A stretch of DNA of 64,000 nucleotides from Chryseobacterium paludis (GTDB taxonomy: Bacteria > Bacteroidota > Bacteroidia > Flavobacteriales > Weeksellaceae). This document shows positions 8,428 to 16,579 of the stretch, one piece after another; position 1 is the first letter of the stretch; the number at the start of each line of letters is the position of its first letter. The translations under genes were made by a program, and so were the position numbers. Below the pieces are notes generated by a model. It did not search any database and was not told the origin of the DNA. It saw only the letters and a list, made by a program, of their open reading frames with translations. The stretch spans positions 868,001-932,000 of the forward strand of contig NZ_CP099966.1 of assembly GCF_025403485.1 (NCBI RefSeq). The letters run 5' to 3'.

Positions 8428-9672
8428 CTAAGGTTTCATGTCGTACATTAATAGTGCTGTAACTAATTTAGGCTCAATAAATGTACATTTCGGAGGCATG
8501 CTTAATTTGAGATCTGAAATTTTAATCATATCATTAAAACTTACAGGATAGATCCCGAAACCTACACGACCTTCGCCATTGTCGATTTTTTCTTTTAATA
8601 GACTGATTCCTTCAAGATTAGAAGTCCCTTTAATATAAGAAATTTTATCTGAGCTATCAGGATCTTCAATTTTCAAAATATCCTTAAATATATATTTATC
8701 CAAAAGATGGTGATCAAGATTGTCTAATGACATCTCCTGAGAACGAAGATCATGCTTTACGTGTAAAGAGTAGAATTTACCATCCAGATACATCGACATG
8801 TGGAATTTTTGCGAAGGATAGTAAGCCGTTTCTTCTTTTTCATGAATTAGAAAATAATGTTCAAGCTGCTTTAAGAAGTCGGCAGTCGATAAACCATTAA
8901 TATCAGCTACAATTCTATTGTAATCATGAATTTTAATAGACTGATTGGAAACGATAAAACTAAATACAAAATTGTATGCTTCAGTACCGTTATGTCTTTT
9001 ATTTTTATCCTTATGATGCTTGGCATTCAATGCAGTAGAGCCAATTCTGTGGTGACCATCAGCAATGTAGAAAGAATCGATCTGTTCGATCACTTCCTTA
9101 AACTGCTGTAGTTTTAGACGGTTATCAATTCTCCAGATTTTATGTCTGATTCCTTTAGAATCGACATGATTGAAAATAGGTACATTTTTCTCCTCGTGAT
9201 TCATCAGTAGCTCAACTTTCGAATTTGATGGATAGGTAAGGAGTACAGGCTCAGCCTGTAGGTTTACTTTTTCAAGATAATGGGCCAGTTTTTCTTTTTT
9301 CTGAGGAATGGTACTTTCATGTCTTTTAATCTTCCCATTCCAGAAATCTTCAAGACTGGTTAGACCAAGCAATCCTCTGAAAACCTGTTTGCTGGGGTAG
9401 ATCTGCTCATAAAGATAGTATGCTGAACTGTCCTGGACAAGTTTTTTCTCGTCCATAAGTTCTTCAAAAGTAGAACGGATCTTTCTTAAATTCCGGTCAA
9501 TATCTTTAGATTTACTTACAACATAAGGTTTTATCATATTAATGTAAGTGTTCTCAACCTGAGCTTTTTCGGCAATTTCCTCTTGAGTGAAATTGTCTAA
9601 TGGATGTGTTGGAAAAGTCTGCTCAAAGTCTTTATGAGGTCTAATTCCGCGAAATGGTTTAAAAACAGGCAT
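8428..9672 (-). CDS. DUF1015 family protein
   Basis: A 414-residue cytoplasmic protein with the DUF1015 N-terminal start MPVFKPFRGIRP and the internal block FYIADGHHRIGSTALN, a His-rich motif typical of the family. Its molecular function is not established. It lies 2 bp downstream of the serA-like gene on the same strand, and I recall this pairing from other Bacteroidota, which suggests a link to serine or phosphoserine metabolism. No signal peptide or membrane segment is visible. Length is normal for the family. Confidence 0.85.
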   Translation of the reverse strand: MPVFKPFRGIRPHKDFEQTFPTHPLDNFTQEEIAEKAQVENTYINMIKPYVVSKSKDIDRNLRKIRSTFEELMDEKKLVQDSSAYYLYEQIYPSKQVFRGLLGLTSLEDFWNGKIKRHESTIPQKKEKLAHYLEKVNLQAEPVLLTYPSNSKVELLMNHEEKNVPIFNHVDSKGIRHKIWRIDNRLKLQQFKEVIEQIDSFYIADGHHRIGSTALNAKHHKDKNKRHNGTEAYNFVFSFIVSNQSIKIHDYNRIVADINGLSTADFLKQLEHYFLIHEKEETAYYPSQKFHMSMYLDGKFYSLHVKHDLRSQEMSLDNLDHHLLDKYIFKDILKIEDPDSSDKISYIKGTSNLEGISLLKEKIDNGEGRVGFGIYPVSFNDMIKISDLKLSMPPKCTFIEPKLVTALLMYDMKP

Positions 9673-9674
9673 AT

Positions 9675-10640
9675 TTATTTTATAGTTTCTTTTTGTAGCT
9701 TGATAATTTGTTCTGCAAGTTCAACTCCGATTTTTTCCTGAGCATCTACTGTATTTCCACCAATATGGGGAGAAAGAGATAATGATGGGTTCATCAATAA
9801 AGTCAGTTCAGGGCTCGGTTCGTTTTCAAAAACGTCCAATGCTGCGCCTGCTACCTTACCGGATTCGATAAAATCGAGTAGTGAAACTTCATTAATTACA
9901 CCGCCCCTTGCAGTATTTACAATATAAACACCATCTTTCATCTTTTCAAATTGTGCGGTGTCTATGATATATTCATTTGTCTTAGGCGTATTAATGCTTA
10001 TAAAATCAGTATCCTTGTAGAAAGCATCTGTATCGTTTGTGGATTCAATTTCAAAGTTCACTGTTTGTCCGTCAAAAAATGATAAAGAAAGCGTTTTTGT
10101 TTTAGGTTTTCGGGTTAAAACTTTCACCTTCATTCCTAAAGATATTCCCATCTTTACAACCTCCTGGCCTATGCTTCCGAAACCAATTACTCCCAATGTT
10201 TTTCCTGAAAGTTCATACGCATTACTGAACGATTTTTTCATCGCATCGAAATGAGTTTCTCCTTCCAAAGGCATCAGTCTATTGGATTCGTGTAAGAATC
10301 GGGCTAAAGAAAAGAAGTGAGCAAATACCAATTCGGCAACAGATTTTGAAGATGCTGTTGGTGTATTGATTACCTGGATGCCCTTGCTTTTAGCATAATC
10401 AACATCAATATTATCCATTCCGATGCCACCTCTTCCTATGATCTGAAGACCAGGACAGGCATCAATAAGATCTTGTCTTACTTTAGTGGCACTTCTAACC
10501 AAAAGAACATCAACATTATTTTCGTTAATGAAATTAATGACGTGATCCTGTGCAACACGGTTATTCAGAATCTCAATTCCTGCTTCTTTTAAAGCTAATT
10601 CTCCCGCTTTGGAAATTCCATCGTTAGCTAAGACTTTCAT
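9675..10640 (-). CDS. serA: D-3-phosphoglycerate dehydrogenase-type 2-hydroxyacid dehydrogenase
   Basis: A 321-residue NAD-dependent D-2-hydroxyacid dehydrogenase. Visible features are the nucleotide-binding motif GVIGFGSIGQEV (around residue 150) and the catalytic Arg in NTARGG, Glu in FENEPSP and His in SPHIGGNT. It lacks the C-terminal ACT domain of E. coli SerA, so it is the short form without classical serine feedback. With serC directly upstream, the role is the first step of phosphoserine synthesis, oxidation of 3-phosphoglycerate. The order is serC - (115-bp spacer with repeat) - serA - DUF1015. Assignment to serA over another hydroxyacid dehydrogenase rests largely on this context. 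Confidence 0.85.
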   Translation of the reverse strand: MKVLANDGISKAGELALKEAGIEILNNRVAQDHVINFINENNVDVLLVRSATKVRQDLIDACPGLQIIGRGGIGMDNIDVDYAKSKGIQVINTPTASSKSVAELVFAHFFSLARFLHESNRLMPLEGETHFDAMKKSFSNAYELSGKTLGVIGFGSIGQEVVKMGISLGMKVKVLTRKPKTKTLSLSFFDGQTVNFEIESTNDTDAFYKDTDFISINTPKTNEYIIDTAQFEKMKDGVYIVNTARGGVINEVSLLDFIESGKVAGAALDVFENEPSPELTLLMNPSLSLSPHIGGNTVDAQEKIGVELAEQIIKLQKETIK

Positions 10641-10662
10641 ACTTTCTTTTTATTTAAAAAAT

Positions 10663-10761
10663 TTAAAGATTGAAGAATTTAAATATTTAAAATTGGTTTG
10701 CAAATTAATAAAATTATTATTAGCACTACAATCTTTTAATTCTTTAATGTTTGAATTACTT
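10663..10761. repeat. 8-bp-periodic inverted repeat between serC and serA
   Basis: The left arm is four consecutive 8-mers from 10663 (ttaaagat, tgaagaat, ttaaatat, ttaaaatt). The right arm is four 8-mers from 10730 (aatctttt, aattcttt, aatgtttg, aattactt) with the complementary trend, ending over the serC stop codon. aaagattg and caatcttt pair exactly. The element is AT-rich, so single matches mean little, but two others with the same architecture occur in this window. It could act as an intercistronic RNA structure. Confidence 0.45.
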
Positions 10762-11820
10762 GATAGATTTCATTACATCAACCAAAACCTGAACGCTTTC
10801 GATAGGGAGTGCGTTGTATAAACTGGCTCTGTAACCTCCTAAACTTCTGTGTCCGTTTAATCCATTAATTCCTGCTGCTTTCCATGCATTGTCAAAAGCT
10901 TCTTTTTTTGTTTCGTCTAATAATTTGAAAGAAACGTTCATTAGAGAGCGATCTTCTTTTACACAGAACGTTTCAAATAGGGGATTGTTGTCTATTTCGT
11001 CATAAAGAAGTTTGGCTTTTGCCTCATTTCTTTGCTCTGCAGCTGCAATTCCACCATTTCTTTCAAGATATTGAAGCGTTAATAAAGACGCATAAACAGG
11101 GAAAACCGGTGGAGTGTTATACATTGATTCTTTATTGATATGCTGTTCATAATCAAAATAAGAAGGCATATTTTCTCTTCCCGTTTTTCCAAGAATATCT
11201 TTTTTTACAACAACCAATGTTACTCCTGCAGGTCCCATATTCTTCTGAGCTCCAGCATAAATCAAATCAAATTTACTGAAATCAAGCTGTCTTGAGAAAA
11301 TATCAGAACTCATATCACAAACCATTAAAGTATCTACTTCTGGAAATGACTTCATTTGAGTTCCATAAATGGTATTATTTGATGTGCAATGGAAATAATC
11401 ATAATCTGAAGAAACTGTATAATCTTTTGGAATGAAAGAATAATTCTCTTCTTTTGAAGAACCTAAAACATCTACAGTTCCAACTTTTTTCGCTTCTTTA
11501 ATAGCTCCTGCAGCCCAAGTTCCGGTATCTAGATAAGCAGCTTTTCCGCCCACTTTCATCAGGTTGTAAGGAACCATTGCAAACTGTAAGCTAGCACCAC
11601 CGCCTAAATATAATACTTCATAATCATCACCAAGGTTCATCAGTCTTTTTACAATGGCACGCGCTTCATCCATTACAGCAACAAAATCTTTGCTTCTGTG
11701 AGAAATTTCAAGGATCGATAATCCGATACCATTGAAATCAAGAATAGCCTCTGCTGATTTTTGAAATACCTCTTCTGGTAAGATACATGGTCCTGCGCTG
11801 AAATTGTGCTTTTTGCTCAT
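10756..11820 (-). CDS. serC: phosphoserine aminotransferase
   Basis: A 354-residue class V PLP aminotransferase. It converts 3-phosphohydroxypyruvate and glutamate to phosphoserine in the second step of serine synthesis. The N-terminal HNFSAGPCILPEEV and the PLP lysine in IYAGAQKNMGPAGVT are diagnostic, and GLNGHRSLGGYRAS near the C-terminus is typical. Length is standard. It has its own leader, since the upstream ferredoxin gene ends in a terminator. A near-palindrome (11842-11861) lies in that leader. It forms one strand group with serA and DUF1015 downstream. Confidence 0.96.
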   Translation of the reverse strand: MSKKHNFSAGPCILPEEVFQKSAEAILDFNGIGLSILEISHRSKDFVAVMDEARAIVKRLMNLGDDYEVLYLGGGASLQFAMVPYNLMKVGGKAAYLDTGTWAAGAIKEAKKVGTVDVLGSSKEENYSFIPKDYTVSSDYDYFHCTSNNTIYGTQMKSFPEVDTLMVCDMSSDIFSRQLDFSKFDLIYAGAQKNMGPAGVTLVVVKKDILGKTGRENMPSYFDYEQHINKESMYNTPPVFPVYASLLTLQYLERNGGIAAAEQRNEAKAKLLYDEIDNNPLFETFCVKEDRSLMNVSFKLLDETKKEAFDNAWKAAGINGLNGHRSLGGYRASLYNALPIESVQVLVDVMKSIK

Positions 11821-11841
11821 ATTTTTATTTTTTTGGTTGTT

Positions 11842-11861
11842 ACAGGCTTTTGAAAACCTGT
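11842..11861 (-). promoter_or_regulatory. imperfect palindrome in the serC leader
   Basis: A 20-bp near-palindrome (acaggctttt then gaaaacctgt) starts 22 bp upstream of the serC start codon. It could be a regulator site or a small RNA hairpin. There is no T run after it, so it is not a terminator. Confidence 0.3.
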
Positions 11862-11905
11862 GGTTTCACTTTTAATATTTTTAATAGATCTTTCAATTTA
11901 TAATT

Positions 11906-11935
11906 AAAAAAACCGTCCCATAATTGATGAGACGG
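11906..11935 (-). terminator. terminator after the ferredoxin gene
   Basis: On the minus strand there is a 9-bp stem with one G-U pair (11927-11935 with 11913-11921) and a 5-nt loop, followed by seven T's (11906-11912). It separates the ferredoxin gene from serC. Confidence 0.85.
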
Positions 11936-11941
11936 CATTTT

Positions 11942-12292
11942 TTATTCACCGTGTAAGAACGCTTTTTTATTAAGTAAAGCTTCTTCAGACTCTACATGAT
12001 CCTCATCTGGGACACAGCAATCTACAGGACAAACTGCGGCACATTGTGGTTCTTCATGGAATCCTTTACACTCTGTACATTTATCAGTAACAATAAAATA
12101 AACATCATCACTTACAGGTTCCTGAGGTGAATCTGCATCCACTGTTAGTCCTGATGGCAATGTTATAGTACCTTTTAATTCAGTACCTTCGGAAGCTTTC
12201 CAATCTACGGCTCCTTCATATATTGCAGTATTTGGGCACTCTGGTTCGCAGGCTCCACAATTAATGCATTCATCAGTTATTTTAATAGCCAT
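11942..12292 (-). CDS. 4Fe-4S dicluster ferredoxin
   Basis: A 116-residue soluble electron carrier with two [4Fe-4S] motifs. The first is [13 protein letters not shown] near the N-terminus. The second is [13 protein letters not shown] followed by AAVCPVDCC, with a longer spacing between the second and third Cys, as in the Alvin/Fdx-type 2[4Fe-4S] family. An acidic insert of about 40 residues separates them. It is divergent from the LuxC-type acyl-CoA reductase with a 59-bp shared spacer, suggesting shared control or use. It ends in its own terminator. Confidence 0.94.
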   Translation of the reverse strand: MAIKITDECINCGACEPECPNTAIYEGAVDWKASEGTELKGTITLPSGLTVDADSPQEPVSDDVYFIVTDKCTECKGFHEEPQCAAVCPVDCCVPDEDHVESEEALLNKKAFLHGE

Positions 12293-12305
12293 CGCTAATT
12301 TTTTT

Positions 12306-12313
12306 TAAATTTG
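12306..12313 (+). promoter_or_regulatory. -7 box candidate for the acyl-CoA reductase gene
   Basis: TAAATTTG matches the Bacteroidota -7 consensus TAnnTTTG and lies 38 bp upstream of the start codon. No clear -33 TTG is visible. Confidence 0.45.
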
Positions 12314-12351
12314 CACAAAATTACAAAATATTCCCCAATTTTACAGTAATT

Positions 12352-13386
12352 ATGAATATCGAAAATCAAGTTTTAGGACTTATTAAACTAAGTGATTATA
12401 TAAGAGCGTATTTAGCAAAAAGTACGGAAGAATTTAATGAAGATGATTCTGAATTTGAATTATTATTAAAGAAGTCTGAAATAGAGAACCCATGGTTTAC
12501 TATTGATAATCAGAAATTTGCTTTCAAACAATGGGCAGATTTACTGAGGGAAGAGAATATAAAGAATTGGCTTAAAGATTATTCTGCTTCCAAAACTCCA
12601 AAAAGAGTAGGGTTAATCTTAGCTGGAAATATTCCGTTAGTTGGATGGCATGATGTGATTTCTGTAGTTTTAAGCAATCATATTCCGGTGATCAAACTAT
12701 CTTCAAAAGATAAATACACGGTTCCTTTTTTATTAAAGAAATGGAAAGAGTTTTCAAATGACCAAGTGGAGTATGAGTTTGTTGAGAGACTGGAAAATTT
12801 CGACGCCGTTATTGCTACAGGAAGTAACAACACAGCAAGGTATCTTGAATATTATTTTAAAAATCATTTGAATATCATTCGTAAAAACAGGACTTCTGTT
12901 GCTGTTTTAAAAGGTGACGAGACAGAAGCCGAATTACAACTTTTAGCAAAAGATATTTTCCAATATTTTGGATTAGGCTGTAGAAATGTAACCCGGATTT
13001 TTATTCCTGAAGATTTTTTAATTGACAGGCTGTTTGAGAGCTTTTTAGAATACCAGGATATTATCAACCATCATAAATATGCCAATAATTACGACTATAA
13101 CAAAGCGGTTTATCTTTTGAACAGAGATCTGTTTTGGGATAATAATTTTGTCATGTTAAAAGAGGATGATAAATTATTCAGTCCACTTTCGGTTATTAAT
13201 TTTAGCAGATATTCTTCTTTAGATGACGTGAAAAATTTTATTACAGAAAATGAAGAAGACATTCAGTGTATTGTAGCTAAGGATGAATTGGGATTTGATT
13301 CTATTCATTTTGGGGAAGCACAAAATCCGGGCTTAGATACTTATGCGGATAATGTGGATACTATGAAGTTTCTAGAAATAGTCTAA
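12352..13386 (+). CDS. LuxC-like acyl-CoA reductase family protein
   Basis: A 344-residue protein resembling the acyl-CoA reductase (LuxC) branch of the aldehyde dehydrogenase superfamily. That branch reduces acyl-CoA or acyl groups to aldehydes with NADPH. Visible motifs are GLILAGNIPLVGWHD (nucleotide-site region, about residue 85), VIATGSNNTARY and the putative catalytic Cys in FGLGCRNVTR (about residue 210). It has no signal peptide or membrane segment. There are no Lux luciferase genes nearby, so the physiological substrate is unknown. The divergent ferredoxin could be a partner, but this is inference. Confidence 0.82.
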   Translation: MNIENQVLGLIKLSDYIRAYLAKSTEEFNEDDSEFELLLKKSEIENPWFTIDNQKFAFKQWADLLREENIKNWLKDYSASKTPKRVGLILAGNIPLVGWHDVISVVLSNHIPVIKLSSKDKYTVPFLLKKWKEFSNDQVEYEFVERLENFDAVIATGSNNTARYLEYYFKNHLNIIRKNRTSVAVLKGDETEAELQLLAKDIFQYFGLGCRNVTRIFIPEDFLIDRLFESFLEYQDIINHHKYANNYDYNKAVYLLNRDLFWDNNFVMLKEDDKLFSPLSVINFSRYSSLDDVKNFITENEEDIQCIVAKDELGFDSIHFGEAQNPGLDTYADNVDTMKFLEIV

Positions 13387-13410
13387 CTTTATAGAACCAA
13401 ATCTCATTAT

Positions 13411-13866
13411 ATGAAAAAAATATTTTTAGCAGTAACACTTTTTTTAGCTCAATTTTTCTTTTCTCAGAAAGTTGTGGATGTAAAGGTTGAGAACAATGAT
13501 AAAAAGGAAGCAGCTGTAGAAGTAAGTAAAGAGAAGATCGCCCTATACAATGAAAAGTACTTTGCATTTATAAAGGCTTTAAAGACTCCTACTGATCGTA
13601 AGGCAATTGATGATCTAATTTCTGAAAAGGTAAAAACTCTGGTTACGGATAAAGTTCTGGAAAAATTATCGAATGGTATTCAATTGGATAGAAAAATGGA
13701 AGTTTTTAAATCAGATCATCAAACACTAATGGATGGGGTTAGTTATCCTATGATCCAATATAAATATTCGGATGACAAATCCTCTCTACCAAAAGATCTC
13801 GTTAACGTTTTATTTGAGGACGATGGCAAGATTATTGGAGTAAAACCGGAAGAGAAAAATAAATAA
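13411..13866 (+). CDS. exported protein of unknown function
   Basis: A 151-residue protein with a clean signal peptide (MKKIFLAVTLFLAQFFFSQ). The mature part is charged and mostly helical-looking, with one probable small domain ending in VNVLFEDDGKIIGVKPE. I do not recognise the family. It begins 24 bp after the acyl-CoA reductase gene and ends 29 bp before the Bax-inhibitor-like gene, so all three may be one transcript ending at 14613-14642. It probably sits in the periplasm. Confidence 0.75.
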   Translation: MKKIFLAVTLFLAQFFFSQKVVDVKVENNDKKEAAVEVSKEKIALYNEKYFAFIKALKTPTDRKAIDDLISEKVKTLVTDKVLEKLSNGIQLDRKMEVFKSDHQTLMDGVSYPMIQYKYSDDKSSLPKDLVNVLFEDDGKIIGVKPEEKNK

Positions 13867-13895
13867 TTTCGTTATATTTAAAGAAAATATAAACT

Positions 13896-14582
13896 ATGAC
13901 TAAAGATATTTTAGTAGCTCAATCTACGGACGTAGAAAAAGCTGATTTTTACAAGAAAACGTATTTACACGTTGCACTTTCGATCCTTGCATTTATCGGG
14001 GTTGAAACTATTTTATTGAAAACCGTTCCTGCTGAGTTAATCTATATGATGTTTGCTCAGAAATACGCATGGTTACTGATCATCGGGGTTTTCTGGATTG
14101 CCTCTATTTTAGCTTCCAAATGGTCATTATCACAAAGCAAATCAACTCAATACTTAGGACTTGGATTTTATGTATTGTTGGAAGCTGTTATTTTCCTGCC
14201 ACTGATTTATATTGCGATGGTATATTCCGGCCCCAATGTTATCTTTCAGGCCGCTACTTTAACTGTTGCTATGTTTGCCGGGATATCAGCTGTTGCATTT
14301 ACTTCTAAAAGAGATTTTTCATTCCTGAGAAATATCATCGTAATTGGTGGATTTGTTTCAATAGGTCTTATTGTAGCGGGAATGATCTTTGGATTTAACC
14401 TTGGACTTTGGTTCTCTGTTGGAATGGTAATTCTGGCTTCTGCCACCATTTTATATCAAACAAGCAAACTTAAAGATTCTTATGGTACAGATCAGTATGT
14501 GGGAGCAGCTCTTCAGCTTTTTGCTTCGATCATGCTTTTATTCTGGTATATCTTAAGCATCCTGATGAGCAGAAGAAGCTAA
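13896..14582 (+). CDS. Bax inhibitor-1/YccA family membrane protein
   Basis: A 228-residue integral membrane protein with about seven hydrophobic segments and the BI-1 family pattern, including GISAVAFTSKRDFSFL in the middle and LYQTSKLKDSYGTDQYVGAALQLF near the end. Bacterial relatives such as YccA modulate FtsH, and YetJ is a pH-sensitive calcium leak channel. The function here is unproven. No signal peptide is expected, and the protein should be in the inner membrane. Confidence 0.88.
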   Translation: MTKDILVAQSTDVEKADFYKKTYLHVALSILAFIGVETILLKTVPAELIYMMFAQKYAWLLIIGVFWIASILASKWSLSQSKSTQYLGLGFYVLLEAVIFLPLIYIAMVYSGPNVIFQAATLTVAMFAGISAVAFTSKRDFSFLRNIIVIGGFVSIGLIVAGMIFGFNLGLWFSVGMVILASATILYQTSKLKDSYGTDQYVGAALQLFASIMLLFWYILSILMSRRS

Positions 14583-14612
14583 TCAAGATACTAAACAAGT
14601 AATGATAAATAT

Positions 14613-14642
14613 AATCCCGGTGAAATTTCATCGGGATTTTTA
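14613..14642 (+). terminator. terminator after the BI-1 gene
   Basis: A near-perfect stem (aatcccg with cgggatt, a G-T pair, and an inner tgaa/ttca) spans 14613-14638 and is followed by T's. Confidence 0.85.
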
Positions 14643-14696
14643 ATTTCTGTTCAATTTGTGTAATTTGGAAAACACTTTAAAAACAAAAACTTAATT

Positions 14697-15065
14697 ATGG
14701 AAGCAAAATTTGAAGGCGGACTTAATATTGCCATAAAGATCCCTAAAAATAAATACGAACAGACGGTATCTTTTTATAAGGATATTCTAAAGCTGGAAGT
14801 AGAAGAAAAGCCGATCAGTAATCCAACAGTATCAAGAACTCATGAAGTGAAGTTTGGTGGTAATACGGTCTGGTTGGATTGTGTTGATAATTATACCCAT
14901 TCTGAAACATGGTTAGAACTGAACGTACCTGATGTAGCTGCTGCAATATCTCATCTTAAAGATAACAAAGTAGAGACCTGTGATGAATTTGAAAAAATTC
15001 CTGATAATATGCATTGGATCACAGATCCTGCCGGTACCGTTTTTATTGTTAAGCAGCGGGATTGA
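14697..15065 (+). CDS. VOC (glyoxalase/bleomycin resistance) family protein
   Basis: A 122-residue single-domain protein of the vicinal oxygen chelate superfamily. It has two beta-alpha-beta-beta-beta modules. The first starts LNIAIKIPKNKYEQTVSFYK, and the second contains WLELNVPDVAAAISHLKDN and HWITDPAGTVFIVKQ. The superfamily covers glyoxalases, dioxygenases and antibiotic-binding proteins, and nothing here fixes the substrate. It is transcribed alone, with terminators on both sides. Confidence 0.85.
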   Translation: MEAKFEGGLNIAIKIPKNKYEQTVSFYKDILKLEVEEKPISNPTVSRTHEVKFGGNTVWLDCVDNYTHSETWLELNVPDVAAAISHLKDNKVETCDEFEKIPDNMHWITDPAGTVFIVKQRD

Positions 15066-15090
15066 TAAAGTAATTTCTAAAAAACAAAAA

Positions 15091-15121
15091 AATCCTGATG
15101 TAAGATCATCGGGATTTTTTT
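15091..15121. terminator. bidirectional terminator between VOC and thioredoxin-side genes
   Basis: A 10-bp stem with one G-T pair (15091-15100 with 15107-15116) and a 6-nt loop is flanked by A and T runs. The next minus-strand gene ends at 15181. Confidence 0.85.
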
Positions 15122-15180
15122 ATTATTTAAGTCTCAGATTTTAAATCTTTACTTTGAGTTTTGAATCTTACGATTCAATA

Positions 15181-15429
15181 TTATTTATCTATAGATCCTA
15201 AAACCTTTTGTGCAAAAGAGTTTAAAGCATCTTTTTCGCTCATTCCGTTTTGAACATTAGCATGAACTTCTAAAGCCCCACAGATGTTGGTGATTAATTC
15301 TCCGGCAACATTTAAGTCCTCTTCACTTGTTCCTCTGAATTCACTGAAGCTTTCTAAAACTTCTAATGTTTTTTCAAGGTTTTCAGGGGTCTGATTTTGA
15401 TAAAATTGTCTGATTACAGGTAACTTCAT
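15181..15429 (-). CDS. small conserved protein following thioredoxin
   Basis: An 82-residue, acidic, all-helical-looking cytoplasmic protein (MKLPVIRQFYQNQTPENLEK). I recognise it only as a small protein usually found after this thioredoxin in flavobacteria, with no known function. Its ATG overlaps the thioredoxin stop by one base (TAATG), so it is translationally coupled. A role with the thioredoxin/peroxiredoxin pair is inference. Confidence 0.8.
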   Translation of the reverse strand: MKLPVIRQFYQNQTPENLEKTLEVLESFSEFRGTSEEDLNVAGELITNICGALEVHANVQNGMSEKDALNSFAQKVLGSIDK

Positions 15430-15737
15430 TATGCTAATTCATTAAAAAGGTTAATTAGACTTTCAGCCTGATTAGATTGAACCTGATTCACCAATTCTCC
15501 ATTTTTGAAAATGGCAAAAGTAGGTAAGTTATCAACTTTAGCTAATTTTCTACTTTCTGGTAATTTTTCTGCATCTACATATAAGAATGGAATCGCGTCA
15601 TTTTCAGAAGCTAATTTTTTGAATTTAGGTTTCATAATTCTACAGTTCCCACACCATGTAGCGCCATATTGAACGACTACTTTTTCATTGTCATTAACGA
15701 TATTTTGTAACGTATCTTCTGTTAATTCTGTATACAT
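15429..15737 (-). CDS. thioredoxin-family protein with CGNC active site
   Basis: A 102-residue single thioredoxin domain. The active site is GATWCGNCRIMKP (Cys29 and Cys32), with Asn in place of the usual Pro of CGPC, and the cis-Pro loop NLPTFAIF is present. No signal peptide is visible, so it is cytoplasmic. It probably reduces disulfides, plausibly of the peroxiredoxin encoded 63 bp upstream, though a terminator lies between them. The Asn may shift the redox potential. Confidence 0.92.
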   Translation of the reverse strand: MYTELTEDTLQNIVNDNEKVVVQYGATWCGNCRIMKPKFKKLASENDAIPFLYVDAEKLPESRKLAKVDNLPTFAIFKNGELVNQVQSNQAESLINLFNELA

Positions 15738-15756
15738 AATTGTTGTGATTTTTAAT

Positions 15757-15788
15757 TAAAAAAAATAGGGTCTGAAAAATTCAAACCC
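15757..15788 (-). terminator. terminator after the peroxiredoxin gene
   Basis: On the minus strand an 8-bp stem with one G-U pair (15781-15788 with 15768-15775) and a 5-nt loop is followed by a T run (15757-15765). Confidence 0.75.
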
Positions 15789-15799
15789 CATTGTTATTT

Positions 15800-16432
15800 T
15801 TAGTTTTTAGCTAAATATTCAGCGGTTGAATTTCTGTCAGCTTTCATAGCTTCTTTACCTTCTTCCCAGTTTGCCGGACAAACTTCTCCATGCTTCTGAA
15901 CGTGAGTATAAGCATCAATTAATCTTAAATATTCTTTTACGTTTCTTCCAAGAGGCATATCGTTTACAGACTCGTGGAAAATCTTTCCTGTTTCATCGAT
16001 AAGATATGTTGCTCTGTAAGTTACGTTAGATCCTGTAAAGCTTTCATTTCCTTCATCATCATAATCGAAATCCTGATCTACAATTCCTAAGATATTTGCT
16101 AATTGTCTGTGAGTATCAGCTAAAAGTGGGTAAGTTACTCCTTCAATACCTCCATTATCTTTTGCAGTATTTAACCATGCAAAATGTACTTCGTTAGTAT
16201 CACATGAAGCTCCGATTACTTTAGTGTTTCTTTTTTCGAATTCACCTAAAGCATCTTGAAAAGCGTGAAGCTCTGTAGGGCAAACAAAAGTGAAATCTTT
16301 TGGATACCAGAATAAGATAACTTTCTCTTGATTTTTAGTTGTTTGTTCTAAAATGTTGATTCTTAAATCATCACCCATTTCAGACATCGCATCGATTGTT
16401 AGATTCGGGAATTTTTTTCCTACTAAAGACAT
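15800..16432 (-). CDS. typical 2-Cys peroxiredoxin
   Basis: A 210-residue AhpC/Prx1-type peroxidase that reduces hydrogen peroxide and organic peroxides. The peroxidatic Cys51 lies in DFTFVCPTELHAF, and the resolving Cys185 in GEVCPANW. A GASCDTNEVHFAW block and RATYLIDETGKIFHE are typical. It is cytoplasmic. The neighbouring thioredoxin genes are the likely reductant source. It is transcribed separately from them, with a terminator directly after it. Confidence 0.95.
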   Translation of the reverse strand: MSLVGKKFPNLTIDAMSEMGDDLRINILEQTTKNQEKVILFWYPKDFTFVCPTELHAFQDALGEFEKRNTKVIGASCDTNEVHFAWLNTAKDNGGIEGVTYPLLADTHRQLANILGIVDQDFDYDDEGNESFTGSNVTYRATYLIDETGKIFHESVNDMPLGRNVKEYLRLIDAYTHVQKHGEVCPANWEEGKEAMKADRNSTAEYLAKN

Positions 16433-16541
16433 AATTTTCTGTTTTTATATTTAATTTTCTGTTGCAAATATATGAATGATTTATCTATCAAACAAACGTA
16501 TTTCGATAAATAAAATCTATAATTGTTTTCATTTCGATAGA

Positions 16542-16575
16542 AAGAAAAAAGCCCTGAATTCAGGGCTTTTTTCTT
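16542..16575 (-). terminator. terminator downstream of the M16 peptidase
   Basis: A perfect 34-bp palindrome centred on gaattc, with A/T runs at both ends, lies 4 bp past the stop codon of the minus-strand M16 gene. It would work in both directions. Confidence 0.9.
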
Positions 16576-16579
16576 ATTT

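Noticed and set aside
15128..15178. Possible fourth 8-bp-periodic repeat after the VOC terminator
   Set aside because: The 8-bp phase is weak and there is no clear second arm, so it was not listed with the three better elements.
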